A DNA stretch of 64,000 nucleotides from Gordionus sp. m RMFG-2023 (lineage: Eukaryota; Nematomorpha; Gordioida; Chordodea; Parachordodidae). Where the stretch lies: NCBI RefSeq assembly GCF_954871325.1, contig NC_088776.1:31916508-31980507 (forward strand). The letters are read 5' to 3'. This document shows positions 23,501 through 34,373 of the stretch, in pieces. Each line of letters opens with the position of its first letter. The stretch's first letter is position 1. Below the pieces are notes generated by a model, which saw only the letters and a list, made by a program, of their open reading frames with translations, had not been told where the DNA came from and searched no databases. The position numbers and the translations under genes are program-made.

Positions 23501-24015
23501 GAAGCTCGCGATCTTTTAAAAAAGCTATGGTTCTTATATATGAAATTATGATCTCGGTAAAATTTTAGTAATCATTAAAAGGGGAAAAAAATATATGCTA
23601 AATTTGAAAAAATATTATACGTTAAATAATACTTATTAATAAAAACTTCCCCTAGTTTCAGTGACTTGCCAAAATAAGTTATTAATATTTTAATGGCTGA
23701 TAACACGTTCACAATTAAAAATATCATAGAAATTATACTCCCAGGTTTTCATAAAAATGAAGGAACAATAAAAAAATATATTAACAAAATAGAATAGTCA
23801 AAAAAAGGCTGGAAAAGAGCCCGATCTATGAAATACATCCCGATCTGACATGCTGCCTAAAAATATTCAATACTCCTAGTAGAGAAAATATGTTTTTTCT
23901 AGATGAAACAGGATAAATTTACATTGTACCTTTTTACACCTGGGCCCCCTATAACATCACACCAACGATGACAGTTCCACCTTCTAAAGGTAAAAACTTC
24001 AATATATCACTTAAA

Positions 24016-24060
24016 AATCTTTGTTTTTATTGTTTTGGTAAAAATAACATATGCAGCTCT
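24016..24060 (+). repeat. 45-bp inverted repeat, right copy
   Basis: Exact reverse complement of 22234-22278. Confidence 0.85.
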
Positions 24061-24065
24061 ATATA

Positions 24066-25711
24066 CACTACCGGCCATAAATGATTGCCCACCCTGCATT
24101 TTCTTAACATTTTTCTTAAAAGAAGACAAATAACACACAATATGAGGTTTGTCAAATTTATTTATAAGTTTACATATTATTGCATAAAATTGCAAAAAAT
24201 AAAAGACATATCAATTAATTAAGATCAAATTTTGGTCTCATCAATAATACAACCTTTATTCTTAATAATTGCTAAAAAAATTTGGTAATCTTTCGAGGTG
24301 AGATTTTTTAAATATTCGAAAGTGATATTTGCAATACTTCCCAAAGGTGTGAATGAGAGGTTAGTAGACTTTTTCGCACTTGTCGATCAAGGTGATCCCA
24401 TAAAAGTTCGATTGGATTGAGATCGGGAGACTGGGATGGCCAAGTCATAAACTAGAGAATACCGTGTTGTTGTAGATTTTGTAAATAATCTTTGCATAGC
24501 CTGGATGTATGCTTTGGGTAATCATCTTGTGAAATAAAAAGTTATTCCCGATCAAACACTTTCGTGATTAAATCACATGGTCCTCAAGGATTTGCCGGTA
24601 TCCCTGTACCCTTACCCAGGGTTGTGCTGGCGGATTCCATGGGTATACGGTAACTTCTGATATATTGTTAAGGATTCCTTTAATTTTGACAATGTCGGCG
24701 GTTGCCCGGCACCAAAGCACCCCCACACCATAACAGACTCTCCCCCGAATTTGACTGTAGGAATTATACAGTGATCGTTCATTCGCTCTCCAGCTGAGCG
24801 GCGGATATCTTGTCTTCTTTTAGAACCGAAGATTATGAATTTTGACTCATCACTCCATAAGACGTGGTACCAGCAAAGGTCCAAAATTGATGTTTTCGTT
24901 CTCAGTCAAATAGCTTGAATTTATTTTTTTTGCTAAAGAATGGCTTTTTGACCGACACCCTACCATAAAGTTCAAAGCTCCTAAGACGCCTTTTCACAGT
25001 TGTGACACTTATCGGATTTTTCCGCAGATTAATCCCCGCAGCTATCTCTGTCGCGACAAGGCATGGATTGCGTTTACTGATCCTTGATATATACCTATCA
25101 TCGCTTAAAGTCGTTTTTCGGGGTCTTCCAGGCCTCTTTAGATTCGATATTGTATTACTGTTGCCTAATCCTTTAAGTATATGATCGACTGTTCGTCGAG
25201 CTAGAGTTAATTCTCTAGCAATTCGGCGATTACTTTTACCAATCATGTGTAAATTAATTATTTTGCATTTAGTTGGAATAGAAATTTCTTTTCTTTTAAT
25301 TATTTTGGTCGAATGTTCGTTAAAATATTTATAAAGACTGAAAGTTTCTTTAAACAATGATTTAAAACAAAAAAAAATCTAGGAATTAAAATAATTAAAA
25401 ATAGGTATTAATAAGCAGATTAGAATGTGATTAATGACTTTCTTTCAAAAAACAATGGGCAACTTAAAATTGTTGCTGAAAAAACTAATGAACCCTATTT
25501 TACCAAATTGGTCATTTTTGACATGTTGTTTCCAAGGGCTAAAATTTCATAGAAAAATTTATAGAAATCCCGAATTTTTTAATTCTAAATATGTCTAGAC
25601 ATCTTAAATTAATTAAGAAATTGGCTTTTACCCAAATAAGTTAAAAAGTTTTAAGTTATTAATTTTTTTATGTAAAAATGCAAGGTGAGCAATCATTTAT
25701 GGCCGGTAGTG
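24066..25711 (-). mobile_element. Tc1/mariner element
   Basis: Terminal inverted repeats begin CACTACCGGCCATAAATGAT and match the right end over at least 28 bp, with TA on each side (24064-24065 and 25712-25713). The element is 1646 bp, the normal length for Tc1. The minus strand carries the transposase. It sits in the IS630-like remnant that ends at 24063. Confidence 0.93.
24240..25357 (-). pseudogene. Tc1 transposase, broken
   Basis: The first frame (24902-25357) gives the paired-like DNA-binding region: ISIPTKCKIINLHMIGKSNR and RRIARELTLARRTVDHIL, then the GRPRKTT linker, then a second helix-turn-helix ending VTTVKRRLRSFELYGR. The next frame (24612-24884) has VLWSDESKFIIFG, the first catalytic Asp, and GGESVMVWGCFG. 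Further left, QDDYPKHTSRLCKDYL carries the second Asp (24485-24535) and WPSQSPDLNPIELLWDHL carries the last Glu (24380-24435), preceded by a stop just before FMTWPSQ. At least two frame changes and a few stops make it non-functional. Catalytic spacing fits DD34E. The preserved order and ends suggest a fairly young element. Confidence 0.88.
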
Positions 25712-25713
25712 TA

Positions 25714-26211
25714 TATCATCTTCATTCAAATTAGAATTTAACATCATTATATTTATAATATCTATTTTTACCTATTAGCTAAATTCCAAAAAAAATTGTA
25801 ACTTAAATAAATAATATAATTTGTGGTAACACATTTCCATAATTTGAAAAAACATTCTTATATAGTTAAATAACTTTCCATAATTATTGAAAAAAACATT
25901 TTGATATAATTTGAAAAAAATATTATTAATATTAAAAGTTTTAAAATTTTATGAAGACTAACTTCAAGGTTAAGAAAATTTTTCAAAATGTGTAGAATAT
26001 AATTTTTAAATGTTTTGGACGCAAATTTAATTGGGAAAATGAGAATTTAGAAAAAATTTATAAAAAAAATTTTCTAAGATTTTTACAATAACTATATTAA
26101 AAGTACATCATAAATTTTTTTAAATTTAAAGTATTATTCCAACATTTTAATTTTACTATTAGTTATCTAAAGATTATATGAAATTAGAATAATTTATTAA
26201 TAAACATGAAT
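25714..26211. other. AT-rich DNA holding an apparent empty site
   Basis: The reverse complement of about 25821-25882 matches the two flanks of the hAT element at 31397-34373 joined without the element: AAGTTATTTAACTATATA followed by AGAATGTTTTTTCA and TTATGGAAATGTGTTAC. It therefore represents the same repeat before that insertion. Confidence 0.6.
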
Positions 26212-26219
26212 GAAAATTC

Positions 26220-27628
26220 TAGTGTTGTAAACGAACGCGTTTGTTTTTTGAAAAAAATGATGAACGCCGTTCCTTTTATTTTTGACGAACTTTGAACATG
26301 AACGCGTTCCTTTTTTTATGACGAACGCGTTCTAATTTAACATTCGTTCATAAAAATATTTTTATTTTTATATATTTGAAAAATTTAATATTTCCGAATT
26401 TTTTTGGAAAATGTATTATTTATATTTTTTAATCGGCTGTGTATTTCCTTTTCACATTTCAATTTTTTTAACACATAGTTTATTAATTTGAATATTATTG
26501 TTTATATTTTAATTTAATAGATTAGCGTAAGCAAGGATATTATTATTTAATCCTCATCATCTAATTCTGAAAATCCAAAATCAGATGAATTATCATTACT
26601 ATGGCCAAATATGATAAATGTTTTATATAAACATCCTATATTGAAGGAACTAATCCAATGCTTACCAAGTGTAAAATGTGGCCAAAAAGTATTATATTGT
26701 CAAAATCTTCAGGTTCCAATTTAAAACGATATTTAATTTTAATATTAATTATTTGATTTTATATGATATAACTAAGTTAAATCATTAAATTTGAAGAAAT
26801 AATGCCTTTGGGATATTTGACCCCAACAATAATGATAGTTATTTTAAAATTAAAAAAATTAGTGGCCTCAAATATGGTCAACCATTGATAGACGCCGTAT
26901 TAAATGAAATTAATAAAAGGTATTAAATCTATTACTCTCAACTAATTACATATATATATTTTTTTTAAAGATTTGAACATAAGGATCAATATGTTCTTTC
27001 TGCAAACATCCATCATTCAAACTTCAATGGCCATGCATAAAACTTCCACAGAACGAACCTATTAAAAATAAACTTATAGCGTCATTGAAAAAAATGCTTT
27101 GAAAACCCTAGAGAACTGTTAATTTCGAGATATTCTTTTTTTGTCGAGAGTAGAGAATGGATTGGAGGAGGATAACTTATCGCAATTTTTTGCAAATAAC
27201 AAAATAATGTTTTTAATTAATTCTCCACGTTAAAAGAGCTGCTTATTAAGTATAATTCCGTTTTCATATAGCTAATGCCGTATTAACTGCCAAGTGTTCC
27301 TGTCTATCAGATAAATATTTTGAAAACAATTGTTATTAAAATTTAATAAGAAAAATTTTTTATAAATATATTATCTTTTTATTCGCTATATTATATTATA
27401 TTATATTTTATTTATAATTATATTATCAAAATAAAACTATATTATTTTTTAACATGAAATATATTGTATTAAAAAATATAAGTTTATTTATATTAAAAAA
27501 TTTTGAACGGTTTTATGAACGTAAACGCGTTCCTTTTTTTTGAACATGAACTTGAACGTGAACGCGTTCGATTATTGTCAATGAATGTTGAACGCGTTCT
27601 ATTTTTTTTAGAAATGTTTACAGTACTA
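26220..27628 (+). mobile_element. hAT element with GAACGCGTT subterminal repeats
   Basis: The ends are TAGTGTTGTAAACG at 26220 and the reverse complement TAGTACTGTAAACA at 27628, with exact 8-bp flanks GAAAATTC at 26212-26219 and 27629-27636. Within about 130 bp of each end the decamer GAACGCGTTC, or close variants, is repeated several times (at least three on the left and three on the right). The element is 1409 bp. A remnant of the dimerisation domain is readable near the right end. Another diverged end of this family lies at 34612-34765. Confidence 0.9.
26560..27345 (+). pseudogene. hAT transposase remnant
   Basis: The only clear piece is near 27271-27345: ANAVLTAKCSCLSDKYFENN, matching the hAT dimerisation block where an RSxLSDxxFE word is common. 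Pieces further left, such as KDQYVLSANIHHSNFNG near 26980-27030, fit the preceding FDPRFK-like region weakly. Most of the catalytic region is missing or unreadable. Confidence 0.5.
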
Positions 27629-28689
27629 GAAAATTCCAATTTAGAGTTTTCAGTTCTTATTTGTTTAGATTTCTTTATGAGTTATTCTAGACTCCAAAAT
27701 AGAAAAAACTATTTATTATTTATTTATTCTATGTATATAAAATGTTATACAATACAAATCAATTATAAATCATTTAAAGGAATGATTGAATTTCTTTCTA
27801 ATGAATTTTGTGTTGAAAAATTGTATATAAAATAACTGCTCAAAATACTAGCAGTAGTAATAACTTCTATTAGGTTAATTGGTTTATGATAATGATTGGT
27901 ATTGATTTTTAAGAACTCCGAAAAATTTTTCGATTGCTTTAATTTTTGGATAATTTTCATAATTATCCTCGCTCGATGAATAGGAGCATTATCCATTATA
28001 AATTTGAGGGTAAAATGTGCATAGGACTGATATATTTTTCCCTTTGGAGGGAGTTAAGTTAACAGATGCCTTTTCCCAGGTTCCCACTCATAGTGCAAAA
28101 TAATATAGGTATTAAATCATGTCTCTTCTAGGAAGAATACATTTTCAAAAGAAATATTTTTTATCTTGTAACAAAATTCCCCTCGAATTTGAATTACATA
28201 TGTAGCGTTTCTCCTATCGGGTTCTTTTCCAACCTTTTTATTGCTCCAACCCATTTATTTAATACGATTTGAAATAGCCGATGGCGGTAAATGTTCTATT
28301 ATGTTTGATCATTGGCGTACGCAGCGGGGGGGGGCAGGGGGACAAATCCCCCCCCCCCCCCCCCACAAAGCCAAAAAATGCAGATGCCGGATATATTTTT
28401 CAAAAATATTATTGCTTATATTAATTTATATTAATTTATATTTGTTAATATTTATTCATATCTCATATTAAATATATATTATATTACATTTATTATCACA
28501 TTCATAAGTTATTTTATCAATTAATTTCGATTTCAAGTTTTCCGGCGTAGTATTTACTTATTATTTTCAAATTTTTAGTGGCGTAATATTTATCTACCAT
28601 TTTCAAATTTCTAGTCAAATAATAATTATTTCTGAAACTTCTGGTCCAACAGGGAAAAAGAAATTGCAACCTTGTCCAACGAGATAGAG

Positions 28690-29440
28690 CCTCTTCCATC
28701 AAGCACTAACAGTTATTAAGGAGTTAGAAGAGCCAATTATTTGCAATTACTGAAATATTACAATGGCCTGAAAGAAATATTTCCTCAGAAGCAAGAAAAT
28801 TATTGGATTCAATGCTTATTCCAAATTTTATTTCTCATTAGAATGTATTATTTAATTATACAACTATTTTAAGTATTACTTTTCAAAAACATGACAATGA
28901 TTTGATTAAGAAGATGAGAATAGAGGAGATCATTTTATCAGAACTCAAGGAAATTAGGGCTAATGTTGATGAAGAATTTCATATTTTATATTTTATTGTT
29001 GAGTCAAAAGCAGAGGTATACGTGTTTAATATTTGTCTCCCTCGACAGCAAGGCAAGCTCATCGTTAAAACATTAATATAGGATCAGTAGAAGAGTTTAT
29101 CTTAGATGCAGATACATTTATAACCCAAATAAATGAATTTTTAATATATCATGCAGCACTTACATCTGCAAATATTACTTCAACAAAAGTCTTCCCAACC
29201 TTTTTCAGATGGTGATAGAAAAAAAAAATATTTGTTAGATTTTTATTATGAAGATGTTAAAGTATCTTATGATGCCTTACTAGCTGAATAACTATGTTTA
29301 TAAGATTAAATATAGTTGATATAGTCCCAAAAAATGCTATGGATGCTCTGCATTATTTCCAACACATTTTAGATTAAATTCCCAATGTATTAAAAGGGTT
29401 TATAAACTCTTCCCATTAGTAAACTAATGAGAGAACACTC
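28690..29440 (+). pseudogene. hAT transposase remnant (ZMYM/DUF4371-like type)
   Basis: Plus-strand pieces: LRHQAVTVIKELEEPIICN near 28690-28745, where RHQA and the helix following it match the RWSARxEA block of this hAT group; LKEIRANVDEEFHILYFIV near 28943-29005; DTFITQINEF near 29108-29140; and NIVDIVPKNAMDALHYFQHI near 29308-29370. Several stops and frame changes interrupt it. The same pieces appear on the minus strand of copy 1. Confidence 0.7.
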
Positions 29441-29459
29441 TCTTTTTTAAGAAGAATAA

Positions 29460-29832
29460 CAGAGGCCTGCAGAATTACCATTTGCGGCCCGGATTTTTTT
29501 TTAAGATTTTTTACGCTATTTTTAAAAATTTTTTTAGGCCGCTCGGCTTTTTTTTAAAATTTACAGGCTCGGCCCGGCTTTTTTTTAAACAAAATTTTCA
29601 GGCCCGGCCTAGATTTTTAAAAAATAAATTATATTTATTTTTGATTTTTATAGCTAATAATAACGATTTCAAATATAGGCTGTTTTAAAATATACAGCCC
29701 GGCTTGGGTGTTTTTTTAAAAAAATTTAGGTCCGGCCCGGGTGTTTTTTAAAAAAAATTTTGGGTCCGGCCTTGGTATAATTAAAAAAATTAAAATATTG
29801 TCCGGCCCAGGAGCCGGGCCTGCAGGTCTCTG
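29460..29832. mobile_element. Nested GGGCC-rich MITE
   Basis: The ends are CAGAGGCCTGCAG at 29460 and the complement of CAGAGACCTGCAGGCCCGG at 29832. The interior is a series of CGGCCCGG blocks separated by T runs. It occupies the same site as the MITE in copy 1. Flanks AAGAATAA and AAAAACAT no longer match, so the insertion is old. The solo copy is at 41233-41429. Confidence 0.75.
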
Positions 29833-30420
29833 AAAAACATACCAAGAAGTACAACATGTGAAAGTAGATTGAAAGGTTTGGATTTTTTGAATATTCATAG
29901 GCATTTGACGACAAGCAAGGATGAGATAATTTAAAAATTAGCTCAATTAAACGAAGATTGGATTTTACATTGTAAATATATAACATACAAAATACAATTA
30001 TTCCTAAGAAACTTTTTGTGTAAAGGCTCAAAAAATTCAAATTTCTATTTTGGGTCATTTAAGTGATTCTTTACATATAATTTTTTTATAATTCACATTA
30101 ATTTAAAATTGTGTATTAGGAATAGTTATTAGTCCTAATAAATTTATGCTCGATATTTTTAAAAAACAATAATATTTCTCAAAAAAATTTATTATCCCTC
30201 CCCCCCCCCCCCAGACTAAATTTCTGCGTACGCGCCTGTGTTTGATGGTATAGCCGTTATTATTACCAAACAATTCAGCTATACTCAATTGAAGTTCTGT
30301 GTTGTCTTTTTTCTACTGACCCCTTGTTTTATTATATAATTAGATAAAGGGTTGTTGCATTTTTGCTTTACAAAAAAATGCATTATGCAAATCGTAAACT
30401 AAAATAATGTTTTATTAAAA

Positions 30421-31388
30421 TATCCCCGTCTATGTAAATGAGAAAAAAACGCGTGATATTTGTAGATTTTTTCATACTTTAACAGTTTTAACAAGTGGGA
30501 TGTAGAACTTTTTATTCTTCGCTAGGGAGACTATGTAAATGTTGATTAAAGAAAAAGGATATATAATGGAGAAATTATGATGCGAAAAAGAATATTTTTA
30601 ACTAATTACTTTTTAATTTTTTACTTTTACTTTTATTTTTATTTTTCTTATTTTAATTTTAATTTTCTTTTATTTTGATTATGTTTTTCACTTTGTATTT
30701 AATTATATTTATTATTATTTAATAAAGGATTCAACTATAATTTTAGTATATATTTCTTTTTATATTTAGGTTCTTAAGTTCACAAACAAAAACACTCAAT
30801 TGTGACAGGGTAATCCTAATATTCAGGGAAGATTTCCTGCTTTGAACCGATAAACTGAACGAATGGATAAATTTAAATCATGGGCAGTTGTTTTTGTATT
30901 GTGCTGATCATCAATTGGTTTACTCAGCCATTTAGCCAATTCAATTTATTCATCACTCCAATTACCTTTTTTTTCTAAAACGAATAGGATCAAATGGTTG
31001 CTTGTGAATATTCGAATATTGACATCTTTGTAATATCAGTTAGATATCTAAGAATTTGATGGGATGGGTGAATAACTTTGGTATCTATTTGTTATTTCAG
31101 ATAACCCCTCTATTGGAGATAGATTCAAAATACTAGCGATAGTAAAATTTGACATTTAAAAAAAATAGAAATATAGTTTTTAATCGGAAAAAAAAATTAG
31201 GAGTTTAAAATTAAAATTGTCGCAAATTTAAAAAAAAATTATTAGAGGTTTAAAGTTGTAAAAAAATTACCCCAAGTTTATAAAAATAATAATGTTTTTC
31301 TCAACATTTTCTTTCTAATTTTTAAAAGTTTTTTAAAAATGGATATGTTTTTCTCAACAAATTTTTACAATAAACAGAAAGTTATTTA
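30421..31388. other. AT-rich DNA
   Basis: No supported feature. The last part (about 31330-31396) is one half of the repeat whose uninterrupted relative is at 25821-25882. Confidence 0.4.
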
Positions 31389-31396
31389 ACTATATA

Positions 31397-34373
31397 TAGA
31401 CATGTGCGCCGACAGCATTTTCGGCGGCGGCGTTTCTTTTTTTAAAATGATCGGCTGGCGGCGGCGAATCGATTTAGACGCCGCCACAAAAATCGGCGGC
31501 GGCGCGGCGGCGTCAAATATTTTTCTAACTTAAATTTTTTAAGTAAATTTATAAATTCATTTGAAACACTTTTAAAATAAAATTTATACTTTATTATGTT
31601 TATAACTATAATTTAATGATTTTATTAAGTTATAATTATCATGAATAAATATTATTTTATTAAGATTTAAAGGACATAATAATGATCTTTTAGAGTTCAG
31701 AGTGAGCCCAGCTATAGAAAATACACGCTCGCTGGGTGTGCTTGTAGCTGGAACGCACAGGACCTTTCTAGCTAATATTGAAAGTTTAGGAAGATCCAAT
31801 GCTCTTATCTTCCAAAAATCTAAGACATCTTTTATCTCCAAATTATAAGGCGAAAATAATGAATAACACTCTTTTTCTAAACTAGTTAAATAGTGTTGTT
31901 GTTCCAGGTTATTGTTTGAATAGATGAATGCTTCGTAGCCAATGACTAAAGATAATCGAGTTTTGAAGCAACTACCGTCGTTTTACATTCGTTTAATTCG
32001 TCCGTGTAAGACCGTAGAGAGGTAGCGTGTTGACATAAAAATTAAACCGGAGTAATATTTTTTTCCTTTAAATATTCATTTACTATGTTTATTGATTGAA
32101 AAAGGATCCAAATGTGCTCCTAACACCTAAGTAAAAAAAATAAAAGAAAGAATAATGTATAAAAAATAATTTATGTATTTTAAAATACTACCTGAAGATC
32201 GGTTATTGGAAATCTATGATCAAATTTAGTAAGCATATTTTGTTTAAGGGATGCTATGGGTGGACTATCATTTTCTTTTACAATTAAATGATTTTTAATT
32301 TCACTACGAAATAATAAGGCTAAATTTATAGTAACTCATTTGGACAGATAAAAATTCAACAGTTTGTTTGAAGGTTTTAAGAAAATTTAAAAGTTATACA
32401 CCAAGTCCCAATCGGAGTTAAATAATTTGAGATCCGGTTTCTCCATTCTATTTAATAGAATATTTATAGGATTTTTGTTATTGCCAGTCACACTTTCCAG
32501 CATTATTAAAATACTATGCCAACGTGTAGGCACATTTAATTTTAAGGTTTTATGTTTTTTCTCATATGATTTTTGATTTTCACTATCATCATCATACCCC
32601 AAACGATCTTCATAAAAAGGATCATTATCATCCAAATCTAAAATATCCGATGTATATGATATCGATTCAAAACATTTTCTATTTTCTATATCGTTTATAT
32701 TTTCAAAATCCGCTGTTTTGAATCATAAGGCAACTATAACTTCTCTAACTTTTTTAATGAGATTTTCAATTTTATTAACTTTTTTTATTCCATCGACTGT
32801 CACTAGATTTTGTAATCCATGCCCCAAACATAAATAATGGTCATATTCTCCTAGACGAACACTTTTCCTTACATTGGGTTCTGCATCCGTAACCATTTGA
32901 ATTTTCTTGGACCCTAAATCAAATTCATTTTCAACTTTTTCTATTTCGGAAAGAATAGTTTCAGCGGTATATTTATGGGTGACATGATGTGTCGCCAATG
33001 TATAAAATACAATATTAAAATTATTATCTATTTCATGAAAAGTAAAGGTGATATAATTTCGCCGTCTATATTTGTCTGTCCACATATCAAAAGTTATAGC
33101 ACAAAATTTAGGACCTACATTAATTTGTTGGCATATGTATGCTTTCATTGATAAATAAACATCATCTAATCCACTCCGGCTAAGTGTAGTTCTGTCAGGT
33201 AATTCTTTGGCATCTGAAATAATGCCATATTTCTACATAATAAAAAGTTAATAATAAAATATTATGCCATAAAAAATTCTAAATGTGGGATGTTATAAAA
33301 TAATTAAATATCTTAACAAATAAAAATTAAGATTGCCCTATAAAAAATTATAATGATTTTACAAATAACCTTTAGAAAATCTTGCATTCCAGTATTATTT
33401 ATAGAAGAGAATGGCATTAAATCCTTGCAACACATGAGAACATAATTCCTTACCAGATATCTTTTATAGGGTCAGTTGTATCTTTTACAATGGGTTTGAA
33501 AAATAACTTCAAATTTTGTTTAGATATTTCTTCTTTACATGATAAATCATGTTTGTCAAGTAAATGTTTTATTATATTTGATGTGCTGATATTTTTTGAA
33601 AAAGATTTGATTGGATAACTAATTAAAAAATTTACTAATATTTATAAAATAATCAAAAAATTTACTCTGAAAATGAAGAATTATTTTCATCCTCACCATC
33701 TTTATCAAGTGCTATTTGCAAGCATATATTACAAAAGACTTTATCTGTAGCAACACTGGTTCTCTTATTATGTGTCAGTTTTTAATATTAAGGATCCAAA
33801 ATGTTTCCATGCAAAAGAAGGTTTTGCTTGCAAGGATATACTATATTTTGTTACAGGGTATTGCAATGCTGCATCCATTATAATTGTTTTAGTCCTGGTA
33901 TTTTTATATATGTTATAATGGCAACAAAATAAAAATCATTAAATAAAATTTCTATTATGATAAAAAATAAATTTTATATAACGAGTTGTAAATTATTTGA
34001 ATCAAAATAAAAGAATAAAATATAGATTTACCTTTTCAAATTTAATGTCCTAATCTTATTTTATCTAGCACGTTGGTCACAAACCTGCCCAAAGTGAGCG
34101 AATAAGGATTGTTACAAATCAAATTTATAGCAAATAATATTTATTAATTTTAAAAAATAAAATCGCATTTTTTAATAATTCAAAAAATATTTAATATTTT
34201 TTATTCATAAATAATATATAAAATAAATAATAAAAAATATGTATCACGCCGCCAAGCCGCCGAATTTTCACATCGGCGGCGGCGTGTTGAGCGCCGACAA
34301 TTTTTTGGCGCGCGGCGTCGGCGTGATCAAAATCATCGGCGGCGGCGCATTTGACCGGCGGCGCACATGTCTA
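31397..34373 (-). mobile_element. hAT element with GGCGGC-rich ends, copy C (best preserved)
   Basis: The ends are TAGACATGTGCGCCG at 31397 and its complement at 34373, with exact 8-bp duplication ACTATATA at 31389-31396 and 34374-34381. Subterminal GGCGGC blocks lie at both ends. It is 2977 bp. The minus strand holds all main domains of a hAT transposase in order. The target is recognisable as an uninterrupted relative at 25821-25882. Confidence 0.95.
31584..33890 (-). pseudogene. hAT transposase gene, nearly complete, probably spliced
   Basis: Minus strand, 5' to 3': MDAALQYPVTKYSISLQAK and FAWKHFGSL with FCNIC (33690-33880) form the first half of a BED zinc finger (W-x-HF, C-x2-C); NIIKHLLDKH (33540-33590) supplies its H-x4-H. 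A GT...AG stretch of about 55 nt lies between them. LMPFSSINNTGMQDFLK (33370-33420) is followed by a GT...AG intron and KYGIISDAKELPDRTTLSR. Next ITFDMWTDKYRRRNYITF (first Asp), MVTDAEPNVRKSVRL (second) and CLGHGLQNLV. Near the end LARKVLCVPATSTPSERVFS and AGLTLNSKRSLLCP form the complete dimerisation domain, ending in a stop near 31584. A stop and a frame change in the BED half, and breaks around 31842-32720, suggest it is not active, but it is the best template of the family here. Confidence 0.82.

Larger units (their letters stand above)
22640..24063 (+). pseudogene. IS630/Tc1-like DDE transposase remnant (copy I)
   Basis: Plus-strand pieces: MKTKDIANYIDMSINLVNKL near 22723-22785 looks like the N-terminal helix-turn-helix; NTFTIKNIIEIILPGFH near 23700-23760 is a following domain; NMFFLDETG near 23888-23915, then TWAPYNITP and TVPPSKGKNFNISL near 23939-24010, match the first-Asp block FxDETG and the WxPxG...KGxNISL region of IS630-like enzymes. 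Stops and frame changes separate the pieces. The remnant ends where a Tc1 element inserted at TA (24064). The second Asp and final Glu regions are not found here. Another copy lies at 27763-30420. Confidence 0.65.
28310..30238 (+). mobile_element. hAT element with G-tract ends, copy 2
   Basis: The ends are CATTGGCGTACGCAGC at 28310 and the reverse complement CAGGCGCGTACGCAG at 30238; exact 8-bp flanks TGTTTGAT lie at 28302-28309 and 30239-30246. G- and C-tracts lie just inside both ends. It is 1929 bp, close to copy 1 at 3115-5058 (1944 bp), and lies in the opposite orientation. It is inserted in the IS630-like remnant copy II. It carries the same internal MITE as copy 1 (29460-29832). Confidence 0.95.
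27763..30420 (-). pseudogene. IS630/Tc1-like transposase remnant (copy II), split by a hAT
   Basis: Minus-strand pieces right to left: TELQLSIAELFGNNNGYTI (30245-30300) is the N-terminal helix-turn-helix; after the hAT inserted at 28310-30238, the frame resumes with TAISNRIK, then NATYVIQIRGEFCYKIKN, FENVFFLEET (first acidic block), PPKGKNISVLCTFYPQIYNG and MDNAPIHRARI (second Asp, near 27964-27996). PINLIE near 27870 could be the NPIE block with the last Glu. Scattered stops and frame changes make it inactive. The order of blocks is that of IS630-like enzymes and agrees with copy I at 22640-24063. Confidence 0.7.

Noticed and set aside
27503-27835. 110-codon open frame on the plus strand
   Set aside because: It starts within the GAACGCGTT subterminal repeats of a hAT element and runs through the target duplication into the complement of a transposase remnant; no protein motif.
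28241-28471. Plus-strand frame with a Gly/Pro-rich stretch
   Set aside because: The Pro-rich part is the translated C-tract of the hAT terminus and crosses the element boundary.
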